From NCBI GenBank assembly GCA_050014415.1, contig JBEKDJ010000261.1, positions 1 to 12,603 on the forward strand: 12,603 nt of DNA, in the 5' to 3' direction. Under the pieces are notes generated by a model. That model had not been told where the DNA came from, searched no databases, and saw nothing but the letters and a program-made list of their open reading frames with translations. Positions within the stretch are counted from its first letter, which is position 1, and the number at the start of each line of letters is the position of its first letter. The stretch comes from JBEKDJ01 sp050014415. Lineage in GTDB: Bacteria; Desulfobacterota; BSN033; UBA1163. Shown piece after piece: positions 1 through 7,626 of this stretch. The translations under genes were made by a program, and so were the position numbers.

Positions 1-39
1 CGCTTTTGGACGAATTAAGAATATAAAAAAGGGAGTTGT

Positions 40-207
40 ATGTCAATAAAGAACCGATTATTACCAATCGAAATCAAGCATACTTTGCCGAACCGGGGAC
101 TCGTGGACTTCAGGAAGGAACAAGCAAAATCTTTCCTCGTTGATTTTTCAATCCGAACCGATGCCCCAAATCAACGAGTTCACCTACAAGTCCTCGGTCC
201 GAGTTAA
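40..207 (+). CDS. Possible 55-residue small ORF, unknown function (doubtful)
   Basis: An ATG at 40 follows a GGGAG ribosome-binding-like motif (31-35) with a 4-base gap and runs 55 codons to TAA at 205-207. The product would begin MSIKNRLLPIEIKHTL and is rich in basic and hydrophobic residues, with no signal peptide, membrane segment or motif I recognise. Against it, most of its length lies inside a strong inverted repeat (89-201), which more easily explains the sequence as a structured DNA or RNA element than as a protein. It could also follow and overlap a gene ending at 49, a spacing common in operons. I do not recognise a family; confidence is low. Confidence 0.2.
   Translation: MSIKNRLLPIEIKHTLPNRGLVDFRKEQAKSFLVDFSIRTDAPNQRVHLQVLGPS
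89..201. repeat. Nested imperfect inverted repeat (two stems)
   Basis: The outer stem pairs 92-106 with 184-198: ACCGGGGACT against AGTCCTCGGT with one G-T wobble, then one mismatch, then GTGG against CTAC with one wobble. Two further pairs (89-90 with 200-201) follow after one mismatch. Inside it a perfect 11-bp stem pairs CTCGTTGATTT (136-146) with AAATCAACGAG (168-178) around a 21-base loop. There is no T-run on either side, so it is not a simple terminator. The octamer CCGAACCG also occurs twice directly (88-95 and 153-160). It could be a structured RNA, a remnant of a mobile-element end, or a regulatory fold; the sequence does not decide. Confidence 0.55.
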
Positions 208-457
208 CCTTTAGAGTAAGTGATTACGGATAGAAACATGCAAGAAAAAACACAATTTCTGAGTTTACCTTCGTCCTATGACATATAAATGGAGAAACCT
301 ACATTTGATAGGAGCAGTTTTTATTGTCTGATTTCTTGTAAGCAAGCGACCTATATAACCAGATTCCATTAACTTCTCAAATTATGCACTACTTGTCATT
401 GTTTTGCTTCCTATCCCAAGATTGACAGCATTTCAAACAAAGCCATCGTATAACATT

Positions 458-1165
458 TTATCCTCCCAAGTAGGCTCTCTTGACAATATCACTCGACTTC
501 ATGGTTTCGATGTCACCCTCCAATACCACTCTCCCCACCTGTAACGCATATGCCCTGCTGGCAACCCCCAACGCTAAATGAACATTCTGCTCCACCAATA
601 AAACACTCGCCCCCCTCTTATTGATATCCCGAATCACCTCTCCCAACTGCTCCACCAATATCGGAGCCAATCCCAGGGAAGGCTCATCCATACAAAGAAG
701 CTTCGGCCTCGCCATTAACCCCCGCCCTATCGCCAACATCTGCTGCTCTCCCCCACTCAACGTCCCCGCCTTCTGGTTCCGCCTCTCCTGCAACCGGGGA
801 AATAGTTTATACACCTCCTCAAGGCTCTCCTCTATCTCCCCCTTATCTTTACGTAAACTCGCACCCAGTCTGAGATTACTCAACACACTAAGATATGGAA
901 ATAACTGCCGCCCCTCCGGCACAAGGCTGATCCCTAACCGCACTATCTCCGTCGTCTCCCTCCCGTCTATCCGATCCCCCCTAAACCATACCTCTCCTGA
1001 ACTCGATGCCACCAACCCAGATAAAGCCCTCAATATCGTGCTCTTCCCCGCCCCATTGGCCCCTATGATACTCACCACTGCCCCTTCCACCACTCCCAAC
1101 GAAACACCCTGGATCGCCATCGACTTCCCATAGTGCACCGTCATGTCTCTTATCTCAAGCAACAT
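458..1165 (-). CDS. livF: Branched-chain amino-acid-type ABC transporter ATP-binding protein LivF
   Basis: This is one of the two cytoplasmic ATPases of a HAAT-family importer; with LivG it powers transport through LivH/LivM. Numbered from ATG 1165, it shows the Walker A loop GANGAGKST (35-43), the ABC signature LSGGEQ, the Walker B stretch LLCMDEP followed by SLGLAP, and the LLVEQN switch region with glutamine, as is usual in LivF. The length of about 235 residues is normal. A GTG at 1171 is also in frame, but the purine-rich GGGGGT motif sits just upstream of ATG 1165 and would overlap the GTG, so the ATG is preferred. The start lies inside the end of livG (overlap about 11 bases), indicating translational coupling. 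It is the last gene of the operon. The substrate cannot be read from the ATPase. Confidence 0.95.
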   Translation of the reverse strand: MLLEIRDMTVHYGKSMAIQGVSLGVVEGAVVSIIGANGAGKSTILRALSGLVASSSGEVWFRGDRIDGRETTEIVRLGISLVPEGRQLFPYLSVLSNLRLGASLRKDKGEIEESLEEVYKLFPRLQERRNQKAGTLSGGEQQMLAIGRGLMARPKLLCMDEPSLGLAPILVEQLGEVIRDINKRGASVLLVEQNVHLALGVASRAYALQVGRVVLEGDIETMKSSDIVKRAYLGG

Positions 1166-1928
1166 GCCCACCCCCTAAATAGGCTGTTATCACATCTTTA
1201 TTCTCTCTCACCTCTCCAGGCAACCCCTCACATATCTTCTGCCCAAAGCCGATCACCACCACCCGATCACATAATTCCAATATCTGCATGTTGTGCTCCA
1301 CTATCAAAATGGTCACTCCCTGCTCCTTAGTCTTCCGTATGTTCTTCAATGTAAATTCGATCTCTGCAGGGTTCATCCCTGCTAATGGCTCATCCAATAA
1401 AAGAAGTTTAGGCCGGGTCGCCAGAGCTCTCGCCACCCCCAACATCTTCTGATACCCGTGAGGAAGGTTTCTGGCTAATTCGCCCTTCATGTGCTTTAAC
1501 CCCACCAGCCGTAAAATCTCCAAAGACTGCTCCAGAATATACGCCTCATTCCGGCGATAGGTTGCCGTATTGAAATAGATATCCAACAAGCTCGACCTCG
1601 GTTGAAGATGAAACGACGCCGACACATTCTCCAAAACGGTAAAATCACCAAATAGCGGGTTTAACTGAAGCGTCCACCCAATCCCCAACTCGGCCACCTT
1701 ATGGGGCTTTTTACCAGTTATATCTCCCCTATTATAGATCACCTGCCCTCGGGTCGGTGGGTAAACTCCAGTGATTAAATTAAAAACCGTGGTCTTGCCC
1801 GCACCATTGGGACCAATTAAGCCTACGATCTCTCCCTGCTTGACATACAGATCAAATTGGTTCACCGCAGCCAACCCACCAAAATGCTTAGTTAATCCTT
1901 TCAGTTCAAGAAGCGTGGGCAACCCCAT
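1155..1928 (-). CDS. livG: Branched-chain amino-acid-type ABC transporter ATP-binding protein LivG
   Basis: This is the second ATPase of the HAAT-type importer. It shows Walker A GPNGAGKTT (residues 39-47), a LivG-type signature region LPHGYQKMLGVARAL in place of the canonical LSGGQ, Walker B LLLLDEPLAGMNP, and the H-loop IVEHN with histidine. LivG proteins commonly deviate from LSGGQ at this position, so the change is not a defect. The length of 257 residues is typical. The ATG at 1928 is preceded by GAGAGAAGAG. The gene overlaps the 3' end of livM by about 20 bases and the livF start by about 11, as expected for a tightly packed operon. LivG and LivF would form a heterodimer at the inner membrane. 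Confidence 0.95.
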   Translation of the reverse strand: MGLPTLLELKGLTKHFGGLAAVNQFDLYVKQGEIVGLIGPNGAGKTTVFNLITGVYPPTRGQVIYNRGDITGKKPHKVAELGIGWTLQLNPLFGDFTVLENVSASFHLQPRSSLLDIYFNTATYRRNEAYILEQSLEILRLVGLKHMKGELARNLPHGYQKMLGVARALATRPKLLLLDEPLAGMNPAEIEFTLKNIRKTKEQGVTILIVEHNMQILELCDRVVVIGFGQKICEGLPGEVRENKDVITAYLGGGHVA

Positions 1929-2925
1929 TCTCTTCTCTCGCCTTTGAACGACCAGATGATAGGAGCCAGGGCAGACTCACCAATCCCCGGGGCATCAGGT
2001 AGACGACAATCAGTAGTATGGCAGCGGACACAAGAGGAGAGTAGATCTTGAGATCGCGGAGAAACTCAGGGGCCAAGACTAGAACAAAAGTTCCGATGAT
2101 GGGTCCGGCAAAGCTGAATATGCCGCCTACGAGTACACACATGAAGAGTCCCAAGGTTGCACCCAAGTTGAAACTGGCGGCAGAGATGACGAGATTGTAA
2201 TGAGCGTAGCAGGCCCCGGCTATGCCGGCAAAGAAACACCCCACACCCACAACCATAACTCTATACCAGCCTTCGTTTATGCCCACGCTGGAGGCGACCA
2301 TGTGTGACTGGGAGATAGCCCTTAGGTTCGTACCAATCCTGGAGAATTCAAATCTATACAATGCTGCCGTACACACCACGGCCAAACCGAGGAAGAAATA
2401 GTAATAAGGCACCTTAGAGCCCGTAAACATAGGAGTGATACCATAGAAACCCGAATAACCGCCGGTCCAATCTCCAAAGGCATAGATGACCTGTATTACC
2501 CCCAGCCCAAAGAAAAGGCTCCCCATGGCATAGTAAAGAGTCCTCAATCTGGCAAAGGGATACCCAATCAGAATCCCCAGGGCCGTCGTGAATAAGGCTG
2601 CTGATGGAATCGTGATCCAATAAGACCAGCCCAACCATCTGGACGTCAAACCAGCAGAATAGGCCCCAACGCCCATGAAAGCCCCATGCGCAAGAGGAAA
2701 CTGGCCCGAAATCGTTATGGTGCGCAGACTAACTGTGGCGATGGTGTAGATGAAGGTCAGGATGAAGATATGCAGGGTATAGGACGAACTGAGGAATACC
2801 GGCAACAGGCATAGAATGATTATGAATCCCCCGGTAGCAGCAAGTTTGGCCCATTTCCTCCTGTTTAGCTGAGCTCTAGCAGATATGGTTTTAGACGCCG
2901 TGTTACCTTTCGTGATCTTTTCCAA
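1906..2925 (-). CDS. livM: Branched-chain amino-acid-type ABC transporter permease LivM
   Basis: This inner-membrane permease forms the channel with LivH. About 30 polar N-terminal residues are followed by many hydrophobic segments. The family signature GQFPLAHGAFMGVGAYSAG lies near the first third, followed by the GYPFARLRTLYYAMGSLFFG region typical of LivM. At 339 residues the length is normal. The start is unusual: the longest in-frame start is TTG at 2925 with no good ribosome-binding site. An ATG overlapping the livH stop (2930-2932, TGATG) is in another frame and stops after 9 codons. LivH and LivM share one frame, separated by TGA and two codons. A one-base change near 2926-2930, readthrough, or real use of TTG are all possible; the body of the gene is intact. 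Confidence 0.92.
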   Translation of the reverse strand: MEKITKGNTASKTISARAQLNRRKWAKLAATGGFIIILCLLPVFLSSSYTLHIFILTFIYTIATVSLRTITISGQFPLAHGAFMGVGAYSAGLTSRWLGWSYWITIPSAALFTTALGILIGYPFARLRTLYYAMGSLFFGLGVIQVIYAFGDWTGGYSGFYGITPMFTGSKVPYYYFFLGLAVVCTAALYRFEFSRIGTNLRAISQSHMVASSVGINEGWYRVMVVGVGCFFAGIAGACYAHYNLVISAASFNLGATLGLFMCVLVGGIFSFAGPIIGTFVLVLAPEFLRDLKIYSPLVSAAILLIVVYLMPRGLVSLPWLLSSGRSKAREENGVAHAS

Positions 2926-2931
2926 TCCGCA

Positions 2932-3789
2932 TCACGCTTCGTACCCAAAGAAACCCTTGGGTTTGAAGAGCAGAAGAATGACGACTATTGCCACAGCAAT
3001 TGCCTCACTAAAAGCGCCTCTCATCAATATAGGCAGTACGGCATCCAGGCCGCCCAAGAGCAATCCGGTAAGGAAGATTCCACCGATACTGCCGACCCCG
3101 GCGAGGATCACCAGGATGAGTACCTTTGTAAACATGGTGTCCCCCATAAAAGGGCTTAACTGCAAATAGGCGCCCATCAGGCATCCTGCTATCGTTGCTA
3201 ATCCACAGCCCAGGGCAAAGGCAAACATAGAAATACGGTGGACGTTAATGCCCTGCAAAGAGGCTGCTTCCGTGTTTTGGGCAATGGCCTGCATCTGTTG
3301 ACCCCACCTGGTTCGGCTTACAAACCAGGACGCTATCCCTAACAGTGAGGCGCCGATAGCGAAGGTCACCATTCTTTGATAGCTCACCGCAAGACATCCA
3401 GACCTGAACACCCCCGTGACAAAGGGCGGGAGCGTCAGCACCTCTCCCGCCTCCCAGATATTGACCAATGTCTGTAGGACCGTCGTGATGGCGACGGAGA
3501 CCATCACGATGCGGTTGAAGTCTCCCACGAAGGGGCGGAAACAGAACTTCTCCAGGAACGCGCCAAAGGCCGCCACTATCACGGTTGCCAGAAACAAAGC
3601 CGTCCACGGGTTTAGACCCATTCTCACCGCGAATTGATAGCCGATGTAGCCGCCGATGGTATATATCGCACCATGGGCAAAGTTGAGTAAACCCAGCATG
3701 CTGAACAGAAGAGCAAAACCTAGTGCCACCAGTATGTACATGGACGACAGTATCAGCACATTGGTCGTGGTTGCAAGGACCTGCCCCAT
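2932..3789 (-). CDS. livH: Branched-chain amino-acid-type ABC transporter permease LivH
   Basis: This is the second membrane permease of the importer. It carries the classic N-terminal LivH signature GLLNFAHGAIYTIGGYIGY and about eight hydrophobic segments, and its length of 285 residues is typical. The C-terminal half holds the cytoplasmic-loop region around SLLGIASWFVSRTRWGQQM, which matches the coupling segment of this family (known from family knowledge). ATG 3789 has GAGGG about ten bases upstream. About 77 bases separate it from the binding-protein gene and no terminator lies between, so it belongs to the same transcript. It ends with TGA in the same frame as livM, seven bases ahead of the livM TTG. 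Confidence 0.95.
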   Translation of the reverse strand: MGQVLATTTNVLILSSMYILVALGFALLFSMLGLLNFAHGAIYTIGGYIGYQFAVRMGLNPWTALFLATVIVAAFGAFLEKFCFRPFVGDFNRIVMVSVAITTVLQTLVNIWEAGEVLTLPPFVTGVFRSGCLAVSYQRMVTFAIGASLLGIASWFVSRTRWGQQMQAIAQNTEAASLQGINVHRISMFAFALGCGLATIAGCLMGAYLQLSPFMGDTMFTKVLILVILAGVGSIGGIFLTGLLLGGLDAVLPILMRGAFSEAIAVAIVVILLLFKPKGFFGYEA

Positions 3790-3866
3790 CTCTATACCCT
3801 CTTATTCCCCTCCCTGGCCCCACCGAGAAACCATTCGGTCTCACCCAGGAGCATAAGACTCACCCG

Positions 3867-5084
3867 CTAGGGAATAGCCCCTACTTCCACCCATTGGCTC
3901 GACACCACTTTGCCGTCCTGGACTCTCTGATATGGGAAGGGGTAGCCCACCGCATGGTGTTTGATCCCGTAAGTGAGGTCCCCACTGACATATCCTTTCC
4001 CGTTTATGGTGTCGACGAAATCTAACTTCTCCCATTTCGCCTTTACCACATCGGGGTCAAGGCTATCGGCCGCCTTCATCACGTTGGTGAGGATGTACAA
4101 CAGGTTAGGAAGGTTAGCCATGAATCGCGTCTTCGGGTCATTCGTCCTTTTCCTGAGCAGCTCATTCATGAGAGGCGGATTGCTCGGGTCAAGGGGTGTC
4201 ATGGCGGTGCAGACGAGGTTCGTCGCATTTGACGCTCCCGCAATGGTGGCGACATCGGTGCCGTTCACCCCCGGAGAACCAATATACGGTTTGCTGTTGC
4301 CCAATTCCCGCAAGGCTTTGATAATGCCGCCCACGTGGCTCGGGATACCCATGGCGTGCTGTATGGCGTCGGCGTCCTTCATCGAGTCGAGCTTGGCTGC
4401 TATGGGACTGAAATCTTGCATTTCATTAGGATAGAGGACAACATCCCCGACCATGGTTATTCCATGCTGCGCGTGCACCCTCTTTATCGCCGGGACGAGG
4501 TACGGCGCGGACCCATCATCCGGCATCATGAGGGCGACCTTCTTGGCGTTCGGAAACTCCTTCTTCAGAGCTTTGATTTCGACGATCGCGAAGCCCACGC
4601 TCGCATTATTGCCCAGAAAGCCATAAGGGTGCTCCGCCCCGAGGGCGCCGGGCTGGGTGGTGGCGTAGCTCAGGACATAGAGCACCTTGTTGGGGTTGAA
4701 GACCGGTGCTGCGGCCGGTCCAAAGAAGCCACCGGGTCCGAGGACGAACTTGACCTTCTTGTCGAAGACTAGCCTATTAGCCCCAGCGGTACAACCGTCA
4801 AAGGTGCTCTTGGTGTCTTCGGTTACTATCTCGACATCGTATCTCTGGCCCTTGATCGTTACCCCGCCCTTTTCGTTGATCATCTTCGCCATATTCAGCA
4901 GATCCGCCACATCAGTGGTCTCAATGACTGAAAACCAGCCTGACGAAGCGACAAGCGCGCCTATGCTCAGCGTCTTGGCCTGCCCGGCTGGTTGCGTTGC
5001 TCCAGGCGTGGCCAGTAGAAACACACTTACCCCTGCGAACAATAGCCCGATACACACTCCTAAGATCAATGCCTTTTTTCCCAT
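3867..5084 (-). CDS. Periplasmic substrate-binding protein, LivK/amide-binding type
   Basis: A type-I periplasmic binding protein (Peripla_BP_6 fold) that would capture the solute and deliver it to LivHM. Residues 1 to about 30 form a signal peptide: MGKKALILGVCIGLLFAG, then a small-residue stretch ending near QPAGQA. The mature part opens with LSIGALVASSGWF and continues with the alternating alpha/beta layout of the family. Its 405 residues are a normal length. The start is set at ATG 5084 because AAGGAGG lies six bases upstream; the ATG at 5108 in the same frame has no such site and would put eight polar residues ahead of the signal peptide. It is the first gene of the operon. The ligand is not clear: family members bind leucine-type amino acids, amides, urea or aromatic acids. 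The nearby amidase remnant hints at amides only weakly. Confidence 0.9.
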   Translation of the reverse strand: MGKKALILGVCIGLLFAGVSVFLLATPGATQPAGQAKTLSIGALVASSGWFSVIETTDVADLLNMAKMINEKGGVTIKGQRYDVEIVTEDTKSTFDGCTAGANRLVFDKKVKFVLGPGGFFGPAAAPVFNPNKVLYVLSYATTQPGALGAEHPYGFLGNNASVGFAIVEIKALKKEFPNAKKVALMMPDDGSAPYLVPAIKRVHAQHGITMVGDVVLYPNEMQDFSPIAAKLDSMKDADAIQHAMGIPSHVGGIIKALRELGNSKPYIGSPGVNGTDVATIAGASNATNLVCTAMTPLDPSNPPLMNELLRKRTNDPKTRFMANLPNLLYILTNVMKAADSLDPDVVKAKWEKLDFVDTINGKGYVSGDLTYGIKHHAVGYPFPYQRVQDGKVVSSQWVEVGAIP

Positions 5085-5212
5085 TTCGATCCTCCTTTTC
5101 TTGGCCATTTAGCGTCAGCCTGCACTCTTTCGACTTCCACATGCATCCCATCCGCCCCTTCACAGGTGCTCTTGGCTTTTGAGGCAATTCCCACGATCAT
5201 ATCCTGTCCGGA

Positions 5213-5242
5213 AAGATACCCGCGTTATGGAACGTATGTCAA
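5213..5242 (-). promoter_or_regulatory. Predicted sigma70 promoter of the liv operon
   Basis: Read on the minus strand, a perfect -35 TTGACA (5237-5242) is followed by an 18-base spacer and -10 TATCTT (5213-5218). This gives a leader of roughly 125 bases before the binding-protein ATG at 5084. It is the best promoter-like match between the IS remnant and the operon. It is inferred from consensus only. Confidence 0.5.
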
Positions 5243-5245
5243 CAT

Positions 5246-5272
5246 AAATTTCATGCAATATGCATCGAATTT
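5246..5272. promoter_or_regulatory. 27-bp dyad next to the liv -35, candidate regulator-binding site
   Basis: The arms AAATTTCATGCA and TGCATCGAATTT surround a central ATA; 10 of 12 arm positions are complementary, and the inner core ATGCA-ATA-TGCAT is perfect. The dyad ends only three bases upstream of the predicted -35. That is a usual place for an activator; a repressor is also possible. The regulator is not encoded in this window. Confidence 0.4.
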
Positions 5273-5324
5273 ACGCTTCGTGTCCAGCTATTGTCCCATC
5301 ATATAAATGATACCATCCTAATGA

Positions 5325-5577
5325 TTAGTCACAGAGACTAGGTCCTATCTTCTTCGCCTCGGCATGGAGGTCGCTCTTTCCGGACAGCACGAGGAGCACA
5401 CCTTCGGAGAAGCGGGAGAGGGAGCGCGCAAGCGTTTCCATCTCACCCTTGGCCCGCAGCTGATCCATCCTTAGCTGGCGTGCCGATGACGCGCTGGACG
5501 GACTTCTTGTCTTTCCGGTGGTTCTCCACAATCTGGATATATTCGTAGGTGCCTACCTTTTTGACTCTGGCGAACAT
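5325..5577 (-). pseudogene. N-terminal remnant of an IS1634-family transposase, frameshifted
   Basis: From ATG 5577, with AAGGAGG five bases upstream, the frame reads MFARVKKVGTYEYIQIVENH and on to QRVIGT, the hallmark N-terminus of IS1634-type transposases. About 100 bases in, the match jumps frame and continues MDQLRAKGEMETLARSLSRF, then LLVLSGKSDLHAEAKKIGPSL, which is the next part of the same family. One extra base in the stretch between GGCACG and AGGATGG explains the shift. The family match ends near 5337, and the remaining 400 or so residues, including the catalytic DDE domain, are absent. The IS-side DNA probably extends rightwards to about 5690, where it meets the broken amidase. It cannot make an active transposase. 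Confidence 0.75.
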
Positions 5578-5624
5578 GGGTGCCTCCTTGACGCCGATAA
5601 CATATCGCATATGATCCATACAAG

Positions 5625-6512
5625 TCAAGGACAACATGCGATATAATTGGCACCACGACATACGTCATTTTCGAGAGGCGATCCAATAAACACACTTAAC
5701 CTTGTAAGTGCGCTTTCCATCACATCAGCTACGGCCGGATCAGTATTTTCATAGAAATAGGCGCGAGGGACACCCAAACGGAGTCCTCGAAGTCTTGCAG
5801 GCAAAATCTCTTCCATGGAGCCCGTAATAACCTTATCAATGAGTACTACGTCTGCCACGGACCGGGTCATAGGACCCGCTGTATCACGGGTGTGTGAGAT
5901 CGGAATAATTCCTCCTTGGGGATAACGCCCAATCGTCGGCCGAAATCCAATGATGCCACACAAAGCGGCAGGAATCCGGACCAACCCTCCCGTATCTGTA
6001 CCAATCGCTGCAGGCGCCAAACGGGCACCAACAGCGACACCGCATCCGCCGCTGCTTCCTCCAGGAATTCTATCAGGGTCATAAGGATTGCGAGCTGGGC
6101 CAAAAGTTCTGTTGTTGTTGGTAATCCCTTGAGCAAGCTCATGCAGATTGGCCTTGCCAAAGATGATTGCACCTGCATTAATCAAGGCCTGGGCAATAGG
6201 GGCGTTTCTGGAAGGGCGATGATCCTTCAGGGCCGGAGTGCCACCGGTTGTTGGCATCGTAGCGGTATCAATATTGTCCTTTAGAATAATGGGTGCACCG
6301 TGCAGTGGTCCTAAGGCTATCCCTGAATCCAAGATCTCATCCGCGTGTCGAGCCGCCTCTCGTATCGTCTCGAAATCCTGGTAGATGAAGGCATTCAGCT
6401 CACGATGCCGTCCGCATCTTTGGAGCAGTGCTTCGATATACTCTGCTGCCCTTATTTCCCCACGCTTCAGCTTCGATACGGCTTCGATGAGGGTGAGATT
6501 CCAAAGGTCCAC
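5625..6512 (-). pseudogene. Amidase-signature hydrolase, truncated and lacking its catalytic serine
   Basis: Amidase-signature enzymes hydrolyse carboxamides with a Lys-Ser-Ser triad. The lysine is present (K78 in LKDN), as is the bridging serine in GGSSGG (S153). The nucleophile position in GTDTGG-x-VRIPAALCG is leucine (L177, TTG at 5982-5984) where the family has serine. The spacings of 75 and 24 residues equal those of the FAAH triad (K142, S217, S241), so the assignment is firm. Homology stops near residue 270 (about 5700); the last 22 or so codons run into the IS-derived DNA. Family members are about 450-500 residues long, so the C-terminal third or more is missing. The start is GTG 6512 with AAGGTAGG six bases upstream. 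It reads in the direction of the liv operon but is cut off from it by the IS remnant. Confidence 0.85.
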
Positions 6513-6718
6513 AATGTGCCTACCTTGTAATTAATGGCAGCAACAGTAAAGACCCTTAAAACCTGCTAGTCAAGTTCAGTTCTATTTTCCCATTGTGACT
6601 TGGCTCCGATCATTACCATTTAACATCTCGCTTGTTCGTAAAGATGTTTTAATAAGGAAGTAATACATGGGGTGGCTACGAAGAATTTGGACTCAAATCT
6701 TTCAACATCTATTATTTA
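6513..6718. other. AT-rich spacer, nothing recognised
   Basis: Between the amidase start and the decayed ORF at 6719-7124. No gene, strong hairpin or consensus promoter was found. It must hold whatever promoter the amidase once had, but no clear -35/-10 pair stands out. Confidence 0.4.
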
Positions 6719-7124
6719 TCAATCTATTTTCCCCTTCTTGTCATAGAATACGGGTAGCCTACTAACGTAAGTCAATATTTGATTCTTTGCATCCTTTGTT
6801 TCCAAAATTACAATCAAATTTTCAATTTTCTTTACTTCATATAGACTACCTGCAATTCGACCCCATCTCTCGATCAACAAGATCTTCAAAGGTTCGAGAC
6901 AATTTTTCTGCCAAATTGACACGCTGTCCAGTGAAGACCCCAAATCCAACAAGATCTTCAAAGGTTCGAGACAATTTTTCTGCCAAATTGACACGCTGTC
7001 CAGTGAAGACCCCAAATCCGTGGATATCTTGCCAATACCTGCACTTTGCCCAAACTGAAGATATGTGGTTGAAATCGGCATTGGAAGGGAAGAGGGGCGT
7101 TCTATTGATTACAGGAATAAACAT
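6719..7124 (-). pseudogene. Decayed ORF of unknown family with an internal tandem duplication
   Basis: From ATG 7124 (GAGGT ten bases upstream) a frame reads MFIPVINRTPLFPSNADFNH and continues through two copies of a 24-residue unit beginning GFGVFTGQRVNLAEKLSRTF, then stops at 6846. A second frame carries on to 6719 with protein-like sequence (SLYEVKKIENLIVILETKDA, then LPVFYDKKGKID). The two look like halves of one frameshifted gene of about 110 residues without the duplication. I do not recognise the family. The mixed charged and hydrophobic pattern is protein-like, but short length, duplication and frameshift suggest a dead fragment. It could also be chance ORFs. Confidence 0.3.
6875..7018. 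repeat. Perfect 72-bp tandem duplication (two copies)
   Basis: Positions 6875-6946 are repeated without a mismatch at 6947-7018. The period of 72 is a multiple of three, so it adds 24 codons in any frame it crosses. Complete identity between the copies points to a recent event or an assembly effect. Confidence 0.95.
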
Positions 7125-7566
7125 TGCATCGTTGACCTCTTTGCTGACTCAAAAATAGGCAGACTGATCAGTCATGGATTTAAAAGGCATGCCCCAAAGG
7201 CTAAAGATTTATATTGATAATTGGTGAGATAATACCTCCTACCTAACCATCTCCAAAGGAGTTCCATTCGTCCCCTCATATCGATTTCAGACTATAATCA
7301 ACAGAGGTATTCCCGAAAATAGGAGGTTTCCAACGTGGGGGGACAGGATGATTGAACATATTGCAAGGCGAGATCGGGATTAAGAATCCGTTTCCGTAGA
7401 TGCCCGTTTTCAAACAAGGATTAAACGAGAAGTGGAATAAGGGTTTTCAAGAAGGCAGGCTGAAATAGAACCCCATTCGCTCAACATTCCACCTACCAAG
7501 TCATCACGGAGAAGCATGTTTGAATATTGAAGATTATAAGATGAAAGAGGGCATAACGATAAGGGT
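7125..7566. other. Intergenic stretch without a gene
   Basis: No ORF with family resemblance is seen. A short open run around 7334-7382 on the plus strand reads WGDRMIEHIARRDRD before a stop, which may be an eroded gene scrap but is too short to assign. The right end leads into the promoter of the DUF2971 gene. Confidence 0.4.
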
Positions 7567-7595
7567 TTGACAGGTTAATTGAATGAGTATAGATT
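7567..7595 (+). promoter_or_regulatory. Predicted sigma70 promoter of the DUF2971 gene
   Basis: A perfect -35 TTGACA (7567-7572), a 17-base spacer and -10 TAGATT (7590-7595, four of six consensus bases). Transcription would start near 7602. That leaves the upstream in-frame ATG at 7579 outside the message and supports ATG 7627 as the start, with a leader of about 25 bases. Confidence 0.5.
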
Positions 7596-7626
7596 TGAGC
7601 AAAATAAGAGCAGGCAGGATAAACAA

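Larger units (their letters stand above)
1..457. other. Stretch without a confident gene, downstream of the liv operon
   Basis: No convincing protein gene is seen. A reading frame open from the window edge (2-49, plus) could be the last 15 codons of a gene lying to the left, ending in ...KGVVCQ. It overlaps the start of the small ORF listed at 40-207. Positions 89-201 form a long imperfect inverted repeat, listed separately. From 208 to 457 the DNA is AT-rich, and no stem plus T-run was found that would serve as a terminator for livF, whose stop codon is at 458-460. Confidence 0.5.

Noticed and set aside
89..207. Possible integron attC site
   Set aside because: The ends do not fit the RYYYAAC/GTTRRRY core pair and no gene cassette or integrase is near.
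587..660. 14-bp direct repeat CTGCTCCACCAATA at 587-600 and 647-660
   Set aside because: It encodes the tetrapeptide LVEQ twice inside livF, in the switch region and further downstream, so coincident codons explain it.
621..1133. Long plus-strand ORF opposite livF
   Set aside because: It is an antisense shadow of livF; the minus strand has all ABC motifs and the plus product has no family features.
3790..3866. Possible terminator or operon break between the binding-protein gene and livH
   Set aside because: Only a short direct repeat GGGTGAG is seen, with no hairpin and T-run.
6875..7018. CRISPR-like repeat
   Set aside because: Two abutting identical copies without spacers are a tandem duplication, not a CRISPR array.
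7334..7382. WGDRMIEHIARRDRD run resembling part of a DUF1016-type nuclease N-terminus
   Set aside because: Only about 15 residues before a stop; too short to assign.
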